From Hofstenia miamia (taxonomy: Eukaryota; Xenacoelomorpha; Acoela): a stretch of 24,465 nt of DNA. The first letter of the stretch is position 1; every line of letters begins with the position of its first letter. The notes beneath the pieces are model-generated. The model made no database searches. It was not told where the DNA came from and saw nothing but the letters and a program-made list of their open reading frames with translations. The DNA is taken from positions 1,853,665-1,878,129 of the forward strand of contig SCFE01000048.1 of the NCBI GenBank assembly GCA_004352715.1. The letters run 5' to 3'. Positions 10,600 to 19,814 of the stretch are shown here, in pieces. Position numbers and translations under genes: made by a program.

Positions 10600-10848
10600 C
10601 TTTGGCATCACGGATTATTTGCGGCTTTGTCGAACAATATTGAGTCAATTCAGAAACGAGCTCTTAAGATCCTGTTTCCGAATCACCATTACACTGAGGC
10701 ACTGCAAATCTCTAAATGTGATACATTATGTACAAGACGTCAAATGGCTTGTGATCGCCAATGGAAACATATGCAAAATGAACGGCACCCGCTTCACTCA
10801 TTGTTACCACCAACCAAATCTCAATCTGGCCACGATCTCCGCAATCAG
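10600..10848 (+). repeat. 249-bp perfect copy of LINE C 9555-9803, bounded by Ns
   Basis: As far as I can compare by eye, every base of 10600-10848 equals 9555-9803, a piece of the LINE C polymerase C-terminal region. A single N at 10599 and two Ns at 10849-10850 bound it. It has no tail or target duplication. An internal LINE fragment with no differences, bounded by Ns, is best explained as a repeat read placed into a gap. A recent segmental copy is the alternative. Confidence 0.85.
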
Positions 10849-10855
10849 NNTGCGA

Positions 10856-10858
<3 letters not shown>

Positions 10859-10893
<35 letters not shown>
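10859..10893. repeat. (AT)n microsatellite
   Basis: About 17 AT units without interruption, starting a few bases after the NN at 10849-10850. Such a tract is a usual cause of assembly breaks, which fits the Ns beside it. Confidence 0.95.
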
Positions 10894-10897
<4 letters not shown>

Positions 10898-13554
10898 AAC
10901 TATCATAACCATGAATGAAGTTTACATCAATTATAAAATTAAGTTTTTTGTTGAAATTACTGAGAAGTTTAATTTTACAACTAGAAAATCATAACTAAGT
11001 TCAATTTTGAGCAAATTAATCAACAAGTGTTGTCAATCATTGAGAATGTCGGCTTCAAACATCATAACCATAATTAGGGCTAGAATTTATATGCTTAAAG
11101 CATCAAAACAGATTTTTACGCACATTTGGACACAGTTTTCCTTAAAGTATGTTTCCATGATAGCTCGTATATTCAATCGTATTTTCCACGCAAATGTCAC
11201 ATATGCCAATTATTTCACGGAGTTTTATCTGTTCCTGCAACACCTCGACACTGAAGACACACAAATATTGGAAATTTTAAAACTTATTTATATGGTGAAA
11301 GACAACTTAATGTAGGAACTGTGTTACATTTCCTTATCTTTCGTTTCCTGAAGTTATAACGCAATTGGGAGGAGGGTATTTCTTGCAGCCAGGTTGAGAT
11401 ACTCGATAATGTCATAGAACTAATACAGGGGGAGACGTATAAAGAAATGCTGAATGTCTTACTGAAAATCTCGATTTACGATACATGAGAAAATTTCCAC
11501 ACGTTATAAAGTAGAAAAAATCAATGCAGTTGATCTTAATCCTTTAAATATTCCTATATACAGAAATGTGCAGTTAGTCTAGGTGGTTCACATTCAAGCA
11601 CCACAATGAATGTTCATGACTGTTGATCACTTGAAGCAACATTTGTGTTTCTATTGATATAAAAGCATATAAATCTGACCTTGAACATAATTCACAACCC
11701 ACCAAACAGTATGAAAATAATTAAATTGAAGCTACACTGCACCGTGCTTGTATGACATTGTAAAATACGTAAATTGTATTAACTCGTTTTCTGAAGTTAA
11801 CCACTTAAGCTTCTTTCATTACAATATACATAAGTCCTATATTATTATTAATGCAAGGTCAGAAGATGACAGTGAAATTGAATTTCTAAAAATTGATGAA
11901 GGCAATGAATTTTGTGTGTAATATTTTATGTACTGTTTTGTAATTTCTAAAATAAATCTACATGAAGGTGAGAGTTACACGAAATACATATAAATAGATA
12001 TGTAGAAAAGACCTGATGTACATCAAACAAATTATTTGAAGAATTTAAATCCTCGAATAACAACAAAAAATACTCATGCAGGGCCCGTATGCCCGGCCAG
12101 TGCCCATAGTATAGAAGCCCCTGCCCGTACACTTTTATCCGTGGCCGTTATGTGCCCTACTCTAGAGGATAAGGCTCTTCGTTACAAAATTTACATTAAT
12201 TTTGTCCAAAACGTGCATCAATTTGATGATTTTGGAACACTGAAGAACATTGAGATATTATTGACATGAATCCTTTGTCCGTGGTCCCAATTCATTCATT
12301 TATGAATCCTATTCCAATGTCTGCCGATTCTCATTGACTTTTTCCCATTTCCAATTAACATGGAACTGTTAAAGATTTCGAAAGAGAAGTGCAAAAAATT
12401 AATCACCAAATATTCAAATCCCAAATAAATATACTTCCAAAAATTTAAATTCTCAATAATGAAAACATTAGGGAAATAAAATTCAAAAACACATAGAAAT
12501 ATAATGCCAAAGAATCAAAATACTAAAAATGAAAATCGCAAGTTTATATGTCAGATAATTAAAATAACAAAAGATTAAATACCAAACATAAGGTTGCATG
12601 TAGAGCTTGTAAGCAAAGTTTAAGAAACGCAGGCTGACTTCAAATACTTACATTCCAAGTTTGAGTATTTTTGCAACGAAATTCTGGCATTGATTAAATG
12701 TTTTCAAATTTGATTAATAAATTTTCTTCTAATATACCAATGTGTTTTTAAAATTCCCAGGACTTGGCATCACTCACATTGCAATCCTCCCCCACACAAA
12801 TAATTCCAAAGATGCGCTAGTTTATCATTATAATAATTATAGTCCTAACCGTAACTCATAACACCAACCTAATGTACTTGAAAAATAATAACTAAAGCTG
12901 CAATAGGATTAGTTGCTATGTTAAATATAATTATTGCTTTTAACTTTTAAATAATTATTTCATAAAAAAAAGAATACCAGATTTTGATAAAGACCGGTCC
13001 GGTTCCGGTCACTCCCTAACATGTGACAGGTCCGCTACCCAAGCTACCCTCTTTATAAAGTACCGTCTTTGAACGCTTTGCCTGTTTCACCGTATTTATA
13101 GGTTTAATTCTCTCTTTGACCAGTTGTGACCGGCATTACTGCTTCGGTCCGTTTTTTCAAATACATACATGTAATTGATTTGTGCAGTTGACAAAGCGTG
13201 TACTGAACACATACGGTTTAAGTTATCGGACTAACCCTAAATATCGCATTATTCATTTAAATACAAAAATAAAAAAATCGAGTCAAATCATCCAATGCTT
13301 TTAATTTTGCAAACTTATATAACGTGTTTTGTTTGAATATTGGTAATCCTATGTAAATAACTATTCCATGATATATTTTAGTAATTGATAGTACGCTGTG
13401 ATTACTTTCAAATATCGATGGTGATTATCTTGAATTTTAATTTTAAGCCTAATTGATAATGGTAGGCCGGAAATCAAAAAAATCCTTTAAAGTAAAAATC
13501 CTGCCACCCTTATTTAATTAAACGTGACGTTTACTCTAAAAATATAATTTAAAA
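10894..13554. other. 2.6 kb of AT-rich intron without a recognisable gene
   Basis: No open frame here resembles a protein I know. Features seen are a GC-rich patch at about 12078-12175 with GCCCGTATGC at 12083-12092; an A-rich stretch at about 12390-12600 of loosely repeated CCAAAxAxTxAAAT words; and a second GC-richer patch at about 12990-13150 with CCGGT/ACCGG words. One stopless stretch, about 11733-11919, ends in the acidic SEDDSEIEFLKIDEGNEF, but it has no early Met and no recognised family. These are probably worn repeat remnants. Confidence 0.5.
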
Positions 13555-14230
13555 ATGAATTGTGGGTTCTTATTGATTTGTGCTTTAAAAGTACAATTTC
13601 CGAAAATTTGGAAAACTGCTAAAATACTACCAATTCTAAAATCACAACAACCTAAACTGCATAATTTAAGACCAATTAGTATCATTTCACTATTGTCACG
13701 AACTTTGAAAAACTTGTATTTAATGTTCACATCAAAGATATTTACAACAGTCATTTAAATATAAATCAGCATGGATTCAGAACAAATGGAACCACAACAA
13801 ATGCCGTTGTTGAACTACAAAATAGAACCCAGCCCATATAAAAATAGAAATTATGATTATGTAAGATTAATCAGCCTTGATATCGAGAAAATTTTTGACA
13901 ATATAAATCACTACATTTTACTTGAAAAGTTAAACAATACAACACATTTATATCCGTACATCATTAATTGGCTTGACAGTTTCGTTAGTAATAGACAACA
14001 AATTGTTAAACATAATAACAGACTTTCGGATTTTGAAAAGATCAATAAAAGGTGTTCCTCAAGGTTTCGTGTGTGGCCCATTTCTGTTCAATGTATGTAT
14101 TGTTTCTTTAAATTGTGAATCTTTAAATATTACAAATTTATCTATTATTAAATATGCTGATAATACATTGATTTGTCTTTCAAGTCTTGAAATAGTTTCT
14201 AAGTCCGGGGATGTCAAGTCGAAACTCGAG
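13555..14230 (+). pseudogene. LINE fragment D: reverse transcriptase fingers and palm
   Basis: A non-LTR polymerase fragment without its ends. It has FPKIWKTAKILPILKS and NLRPISIISLLS (fingers), then a QHGFRTNGTTTNAV block near 13770 in a shifted frame. ISLDIEKIFDNINHYILLEKL follows, the palm motif with its Asp, then IKGVPQGFVCGPFLFNV and IIKYADNTLI. The last is the YADD motif with the second Asp changed to Asn, which would abolish catalysis. At least two frame changes occur (near 13750 and 14040). It ends about 400 bp from the receptor exon donor, inside the receptor intron and antisense to the gene. Confidence 0.75.
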
Positions 14231-14624
14231 AATCTTTTGCCTCCTAACTTTCAAGAATATCTGGTCGATGCTGTAAATGATCTGGGTTACATCCTTAAAG
14301 GTGTTTTTAAGACGTGATGAATATTTCAATTTCACATTAGTCTGAATATTCAATCTCTAATAACTTGTCATATCAATTAAATTTTAGTTTGTCTAGCATG
14401 TTGTTATATCAGGTGATGCTTGTCATAGAATCAATCACATTTTTTTTCAGGCAATGATATGGTTTAAATTATTAATATTTTCGGAATCAGAAGCATCGAT
14501 TTAGTGTAGAAATATTGAAAAATAAATATAAACACGAACAAGCTGAAGGTTTGTAGCACTGTAATTTTTGCAGCTCAATATATTTAGCTTAAAAATATAT
14601 TTGCAATTGATTAAAAAACCTTAC

Positions 14625-15051
14625 TGATTATTAATGGAATTATTGTTGAAATCAATGCAAACACAAGAAATAGAAGTTTGCTATGCCTTCTGAATAGTAG
14701 AGCCAATAATATATATATTGCGGTTGAAGCCATCCAAAAATATGACGAAATACTACCATATACTACCAATCCACCCCATTCATTACAATCACCAAATGGT
14801 TTTTTAACCCACATTCCAATTAGAATTCCCAATGAGCAGAGAAATTCTGCCGCAGAATTTCCACAAATGAACCATCTTGTTATGTTTAATCTATATGCTG
14901 GATGCACGATGTGAAAGCATATAATCGCAGTTGTCAGAATGACCGTGGTGGCAGCGAATATTGAGAAGACAAGTTTTGGACCCCAATTGTAAGTGTCAAC
15001 CAATGTAGGCATACTTAGACTCACTGCTACAAGTTGATAGCTAGCAAACAA
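14625..15051 (-). CDS. GPR157-like 7TM receptor, first recognised exon (N-terminus to TM4)
   Basis: The exon encodes 142 residues plus one base. The donor is CA|GTAAGG, with GT at 14624-14623; reading on would add only KVF and a stop. Four hydrophobic segments lie near residues 28-50 (TM1), 60-80 (TM2), 92-115 (TM3) and 125-142 (TM4). FGDCNEWG puts a Cys at the top of TM3, followed by SSYFWMASTAIYILLALLFRR. Vertebrate GPR157 has the same order here (a WDC Cys, then SSFFWTVAIALYLYLSIVR). Translation could start at the ATG at 15051 or at the ATG at 15012, MPTLVDTYNW, which puts a short tail before TM1. A TTTGCTAG just inside the first ATG could instead be an acceptor, with more exons upstream. 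No frame damage is seen, so the gene may be active. A mariner element sits about 160 bp upstream. Confidence 0.75.
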
Positions 15052-15211
15052 TATAAATGTAAATTTGTATTGTCAACATATTCCTGTTAAAATACTTTGA
15101 AATACTCGTTAATTTAGTTTGACGACTCGTTCACATGAGCAGCAGTTATAAAAATCGAAATGGTTTTTTACAGAAGTCAAATGGAATAGACTATTTTAGA
15201 ATCAATAAATA

Positions 15212-15236
15212 CAGGGTGTGTCAAAAGTAACTTGAC
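15212..15236 (+). repeat. Left terminal inverted repeat of the mariner element
   Basis: Starts CAGGGTGTGTCAAAAG and ends CTTGAC, preceded by TA. It pairs with 16886-16910 with two mismatches. Confidence 0.93.
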
Positions 15237-15573
15237 TTTTAAACTAACTAAAAAAATTCAACCAATCACAGAAAAGATGATGAAATATTTCGTCATTTTA
15301 TAACTATATAAAGGGAATTTATGTTATGCATAACCATTTTGTTATTTTTCCAGTAGTTTTTAGCTTTAGATATGGATTTAGACACTAGACTGGAAATATT
15401 AAAACTATACTACAAAAATGGAGACAGTACAACAGCGGCATTACGTGCATACAAAACTGCACACCACCTTCACAAAGACATTTTTTCTATTACAGCTGTC
15501 ACTAACATGATAAGAAAATTTGAAAAGACAAAATCCTTGCATAATGTTGCACCAAGAAGACCGGAAACCAATG

Positions 15574-15581
15574 GTAATGAG
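15574..15581. repeat. hAT target-site duplication, left copy
   Basis: GTAATGAG, identical to 16031-16038 on the far side of the nested hAT element. Confidence 0.9.
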
Positions 15582-16030
15582 CAGACTTGTCAACGAGCCG
15601 TGCTTGAGCACAACATTTGATATACAACGAGCCCAAAACGAGCCAATTTTAAGCAAAGCAAGTTTATAGTTCTTCTTGTTAATTTGATTATGGAGATTTT
15701 TTTATTTTTTGCAGTCAGTATGCCTTTCCTATAATCTTATTTAAGAAATGTTTATTAAATAATAGGAAGATCTNNNNNNNNNNNNNNNNNNNNNNNNNNN
15801 NNNNNNNNNNNNNNNNNNNNNNNNNNNNNNNNNNNNNNNNNNNNNNNAGAAATGTTTATTAAATAATAGGAAGATCTATGTAAAAAATTCTTTGAGCACA
15901 ATATTTTTAAAAAATTACCGAACTAAAACGAGCCTCATTCAAAGATTTTATGAGGCGAGCCGAGCCGAACTTACACAAAATTTAAACAAGCCGAGCCGAG
16001 CTTGGAAATGTCGGCTTGTTGACAAGTCTG
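15582..16030. mobile_element. Small non-autonomous hAT-type element inside the mariner transposase
   Basis: Ends are 19-bp inverted repeats, CAGACTTGTCAACGAGCCG at 15582-15600 and its partner at 16012-16030, matching at 18 of 19 bases. Outside stand exact 8-bp copies of GTAATGAG (15574-15581 and 16031-16038), the target duplication length of the hAT superfamily. GAGCC words recur near both ends (15595, 15629, 15642, 15926, 15957-15967, 15990-16000), like the subterminal transposase-binding repeats of hAT elements. No transposase is encoded. Assembled length is 449 bp including 74 Ns, so the true length is uncertain. Confidence 0.9.
15774..15847. other. Assembly gap (74 N) with a 30-bp direct repeat on both sides
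   Basis: The 30 bases before the gap (15744-15773) and the 30 after it (15848-15877) are identical, starting AGAAATGTTTATT and ending GGAAGATCT. Either the two contig ends overlap and the gap is false, or the nested element holds a tandem repeat that was not assembled. Confidence 0.95.
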
Positions 16031-16038
16031 GTAATGAG
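16031..16038. repeat. hAT target-site duplication, right copy
   Basis: GTAATGAG, identical to 15574-15581. Confidence 0.9.
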
Positions 16039-16885
16039 TGCGCTGAAAACTCTTCAAGAAACAAATATTTATGGCCATGCAAGTTCTTCTTCTATTGCTG
16101 CAGCTACTACAATTCCAAAGAAAAGTGTTTGTCGAATTCTTAAAGCATGTGGTATGCGGTCATCCAAAATTGCCTTGCATCAAACTATCACTGAATAAGA
16201 CTATCCCCATCGTCTCAAATTTGCACAATGGATTTTAGCTAATGCTAATTTGCTAAATAATGTGCTTTGGTCAGATGAGGCCTATTTTTCTATGGATGGA
16301 ATGGTCAACCGTCATAATTGTATCATATGTGCGTCTGAGAACCCTCGACAAGTAATAAAAGAAGACTTGCACTGTTAAAAATTGTGTGTGGATGGATTTC
16401 CATGCAAATTATGTGTGCTAAAGCCATTTTTCTTTCCGAGTACAGTAAATCAGGATAATTACACCAGTATGCTCAGTGACCATATGTTTCCACAACTAAG
16501 ACAGAAACAAGATTTCATCAGCACTCAGTTGCCAGCTGAGCGTGTTATTAGCAGAGCTTTTGGTCATGCATGACCTCCTAGATCACCTGACCTGAGTCCA
16601 CTTGACTTTTATTTGTGGTCTACTCTAAAGTCACGGCTATATCATACATACATTCCAACCAACCTGGATGATTTAAAAAGGAGGATCATACAAGAAGTTG
16701 ATTCCCTTAACATTGATGAATTACATCAGAATATGATACCAAGATGTGAACTTACTATTGAGCAGAATGGAGGACTAATTGAACAGTTGTTTTAATATAT
16801 CTGTAATTTCCCTCATTAGAGTTTGTTTATTTACATATATTATTGTTTGGTTTCATATAAATAAAAGTTATTGTAATTTGGAAAA

Positions 16886-16910
16886 GTCAAGCTATTTTTG
16901 ACACACCCTG
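16886..16910 (-). repeat. Right terminal inverted repeat of the mariner element
   Basis: Reverse complement begins CAGGGTGTGTCAAAAA and ends CTTGAC; it is followed by TA. Confidence 0.93.
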
Positions 16911-16912
16911 TA

Positions 16913-17815
16913 CTAGCTGACGATCGAACGGTAATATTTTATATAGGATCTTCTCCTTTAAATTGATATTGAAAATATGAATCGACCATTATAATTACTA
17001 TTTAAGTGACCGGTTGAGCGGTCATTGGGTGTCGAAATGACAGAACATATCTCATACACATATTATTAATATATAGAATGATCATGATACAGATTAATAA
17101 ATGAATATATTAATGCTTTGATGGATTATTTGCAAAATTTAAAACCTTTTGTCATGAAAATAGATCTCAATGTATCAAATTAACGGAATTTTATCTGATA
17201 TACAATGTGTTCGATTTAGATTTAGATATAGTCAATGAAGTGTATTAGCTTAGATCTCTTTTTCAAGTGCTATCAATATATTACAACAATTTATAAGAAA
17301 AAGCGTTCTATTCTTAATAACTATTGGTCCAAAGGCATGTGAATAATAAAAGAAGATACAGGTTCAATTCTGATAGCGTCAAGAAAAGTCATACAAACAT
17401 AACTTAACGAGGAATATTTACTAATAAAAATAATCTACTTGGGTTATGGCGACGTTAGTTTCTGTTAACAGAGTAATCAGGTTTATACACTTTGCAGTTT
17501 TTAAATTTACTTATTTGGTTAATGTAATCTGGTAAATTTTTCATTTATAGCTTTAGAAATTAGTTTTTCATTATTCGCTTCCTACGCCTAATTGGTTCAA
17601 TTATATGCGTTTTTGTTTTGTTTATTGATTAAGTTTTTTAAATGTGAAAATATACCTACACGATGAATATCAATACTGAGGAAGAACATATAAATTTAGG
17701 ATCACAATTTCCCATTTCGTCGACATAAATCTCTGTATTTTACAGAGTACTTTCTTTAAGCTATTTTTTTCATTATTTTATTAATATATTTTGAAAATAG
17801 GCATTATATTTGACA
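16913..17815. other. No gene recognised
   Basis: AT-rich DNA between the mariner element and LINE F. Stops are dense in all frames. A short CCGGT patch near 17010 recalls the one near 13000 but does not extend. Confidence 0.4.
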
Positions 17816-17821
17816 ATAAAT

Positions 17822-19745
17822 TTATAAGTATAAAATAATATTTTCTTCTTTGATTTTACAGTTTGCTTGTAAGCTTAGTTTCCCATCATTTGATTTGCTT
17901 ACTACAATTAGCTTTGTTTTTTCAATGTCCAACTTCATTTTGTTCTTATCAAAATATAAGTAGATTTTCATATTTTGTTGTATATAGAAATGTATTATCA
18001 GCAACTGCATGCATTTTATTTTATTATTAAATTTGAAGTCATTTACATATATGCTAAATAATAGTGGTCCTAACACTGAACCTTGTGGTATTCCATGATT
18101 AATTATCATTGAATAAGGTCTTATATTGTTAATTTTTACGTAGTGATGTCTATTATTTAAATCATATCTAATTATATTTATTGCTGATTAATCAAAATTG
18201 TATATTCGTTGTAGTTTATTTATTTGGATATTATGATAAATTGAATTGAATGCGCTGATCTAGAGATAAAATAAATAAACTTTGGTTTTGTCAATATGCT
18301 AGGGCATGAATTAATGCACTATTTGTTGATAAATTATTTCTAAGTCCAAATATTAAGCAATAATTATTAATTTTACTATATATTATTTTTCAAATATTTT
18401 ACTTAGTATTGGGAGTACTGAAATTGGTCTATAATCAATTGCATCACGTTTTTATGTATAGATATGATTGGTGCTACTTTCAAGTTATTCGGAAAGACAT
18501 CCTCAGAAAAACATTGGTTTAAAATATCACATAATGGTCTAAATAATATTGACATGATTTGCTTACAAAACATGTTGGCATTTGGACAGTTCTTGTGAGT
18601 TATTAACAAGTTTTGTGATATTTCCTTAAGCTGATGCAAAGTCATAAAACAAAACTTTAATTGTTCTATATACAAAAAATTACTGTTGATTCCATTTATT
18701 TTATACCGATAATATTGCCTTTGGGATCAGTATAATTTCCTAGATTAAAAAATGTCTCATTAAGTATACTAACATCTTTTGTTAAGCACATGATTTTATT
18801 TTTATCCTTTAATGATGTTATCTGTGAAGAATTACTATTGTTGAAAAACTTAGATATAAATCTCCATTTTTGCTATGCTTTTATACTCAAATGGTAATTT
18901 TAAATAATTATCTAAATCTCTTTTGCATTTGTTAGATATTTTGTTTCTTATATATTTATACTTAGTAAAATGTTTGTCATTATTATTTTTAAAGTAGCAT
19001 GTGTAAGCATTGTCTTTCATTTTGATTCATTGCTTTGTTTTACTTGATACCCATTGCTTCTATTTAAGTAATTTACTTTGAATCCTATTCTTCTTAAATT
19101 TCTTTACTGGACATCATTTTTGGTAATAAATCGCAATTTTTCTTCAACAGTTGCTAAAATATAAAATAATTCTCAATCTAAGCATAACAGATTTAGAAAA
19201 GCATTTTTATTGCTTTTGGAATGAACGAAATGATATTCTATTTTCATATTTTTTCAGCTTAAGCTCTTTGGATTTCACAAGTTAATAGATGATCTGAAAT
19301 CAAACAATCTGCTACAAAGTATTCAAAATTTTTTGTTTCTTTTGTATCTCAAATATTTATAATGTAATGAAAAGCTTTTTGAATGAATATGTGTTGGTGT
19401 ATTGTACTAGTTTTGGTTTCATATTATAGACATCAATCATATCATGAATATTTTTATGCTATCTTGTATTTAGATAACTTTTATTGTAATCATTTAGTAG
19501 ATATTTTTGAGGCTTTGTTAATTTCCTTAAGCATTGTTCTTAAAAATTCCTTATATAATTGTCTATTACTACAATAGCTAATAATGAATAGCTTGGTATG
19601 TCCAATTATCTTTATTTCAATCCATAAACTTTTGTATTTTGAATTCGTACAATAAATGTCTTTTCTTTCTTTTGGCTTTAAATGTTTTGGAACAGATACG
19701 AAAACACCCCCGCCTCATATATTTTTGTTACTTCATTGTTTTATT
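17822..19745 (-). pseudogene. LINE F ORF2, main part: endonuclease second half and reverse transcriptase
   Basis: From high to low coordinates: GGGVFVSVPKHL (at 19714) and YKSLWIEIKIIG, central endonuclease strands; FVADCLISDHLLTCEI near 19300 with the Asp-His catalytic pair kept; and a linker with KDNAYTCYFKNNNDKHFTKYKYIRNKI. The polymerase then runs from 18675 to 18403, with FRPLCDILNQCFSEDVFPNNLKVAPIISIHK (fingers), and continues at 18109 with the motif HGIPQGSVLGPLLFSIYVNDF. The expected YADD block appears out of frame as AVADNTFLYT, with Asn for the second Asp. LDIEKTKLIVVS forms the thumb start, and the 3' end was lost or not recognised. The motif set is that of the CR1/I/Jockey assemblage. 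Frames change many times. Confidence 0.75.
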
Positions 19746-19814
19746 CTCAGTGAAAAATAATAGATTTTTATTTATACTGCGAGTTTAGAGGTAGCATCCG
19801 TTTGAGAAAGGGTA

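Larger units (their letters stand above)
1618..14624 (-). other. 13-kb phase-1 intron of the GPR157-like gene
   Basis: On the minus strand the donor GTAAGG begins at 14624 and the acceptor AG ends at 1618, giving a predicted intron of 13,007 bp. The upstream exon ends on the first base of a codon and the downstream exon supplies two bases, making a Thr codon. The joined peptide continues the TM4 hydrophobic run without a break and with the same spacing to the WCW motif as GPR157. At least five LINE copies lie inside it. The splice sites are predicted, not proved by transcripts. Confidence 0.65.
15372..16795 (+). pseudogene. Mariner-type DDE transposase, broken and split by an insertion
   Basis: Begins at ATG 15372 with a helix-turn-helix domain: LEILKLYYKNGDSTTAALRAY and TAVTNMIRKFEKTKSLHN, the start seen in the invertebrate mariner-like group with a DUF4817-type N-terminus. 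A hAT element splits the gene at 15581/16031. After it come a second HTH (IPKKSVCRILKACGM), VLWSDEAYFSMDGMVNRHN with the first catalytic Asp, VISRAFGHA and PPRSPDLSPLDFYLW with the third acidic residue, and a C-terminal helical part to the TAA near 16793. Stops occur at about 16198, 16376 and 16571, and frames shift at the insertion. The region expected to hold the second catalytic Asp (FQQDGAxxH) reads KQDFISTQL and seems partly deleted. The enzyme is dead. Confidence 0.85.
15212..16910 (+). mobile_element. Tc1/mariner-type transposon with intact ends and a nested insertion
   Basis: The element has 25-bp terminal inverted repeats beginning CAGGGTGTGTCAAAA at 15212-15236 and 16886-16910, matching at 23 of 25 places. 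A TA dinucleotide stands directly outside each end (15210-15211 and 16911-16912), the target duplication typical of the Tc1/mariner superfamily. Total length is 1,699 bp as assembled, of which 449 bp are a later hAT insertion with 74 Ns; without it the element would be about 1.24 kb, the usual mariner size. The ends look fit for movement but the transposase is broken. Confidence 0.93.

Noticed and set aside
11007-11315. Plus-strand open frame of 102 codons in the receptor intron
   Set aside because: Composition follows the local AT-rich DNA, no recognisable motif, no splice or transposon context.
11733-11919. Stopless stretch ending SEDDSEIEFLKIDEGNEF, possible acidic transposase tail
   Set aside because: No Met near the start, no upstream domain and no known family; mentioned only as a weak trace.
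12990-13150. CCGGT/ACCGG-rich patch as terminal inverted repeats of a further DNA transposon
   Set aside because: I could not find a partner end, a target duplication or coding remains.
14678-14914. Plus-strand open frame over the receptor exon
   Set aside because: Shadow of the minus-strand exon, which has transmembrane segments, conserved residues and a proper donor.
15574-16038. CRISPR-like or regulatory array, because of repeated GAGCC words
   Set aside because: The repeats are clustered near the ends of an element with inverted ends and an 8-bp duplication, so hAT subterminal repeats explain them.
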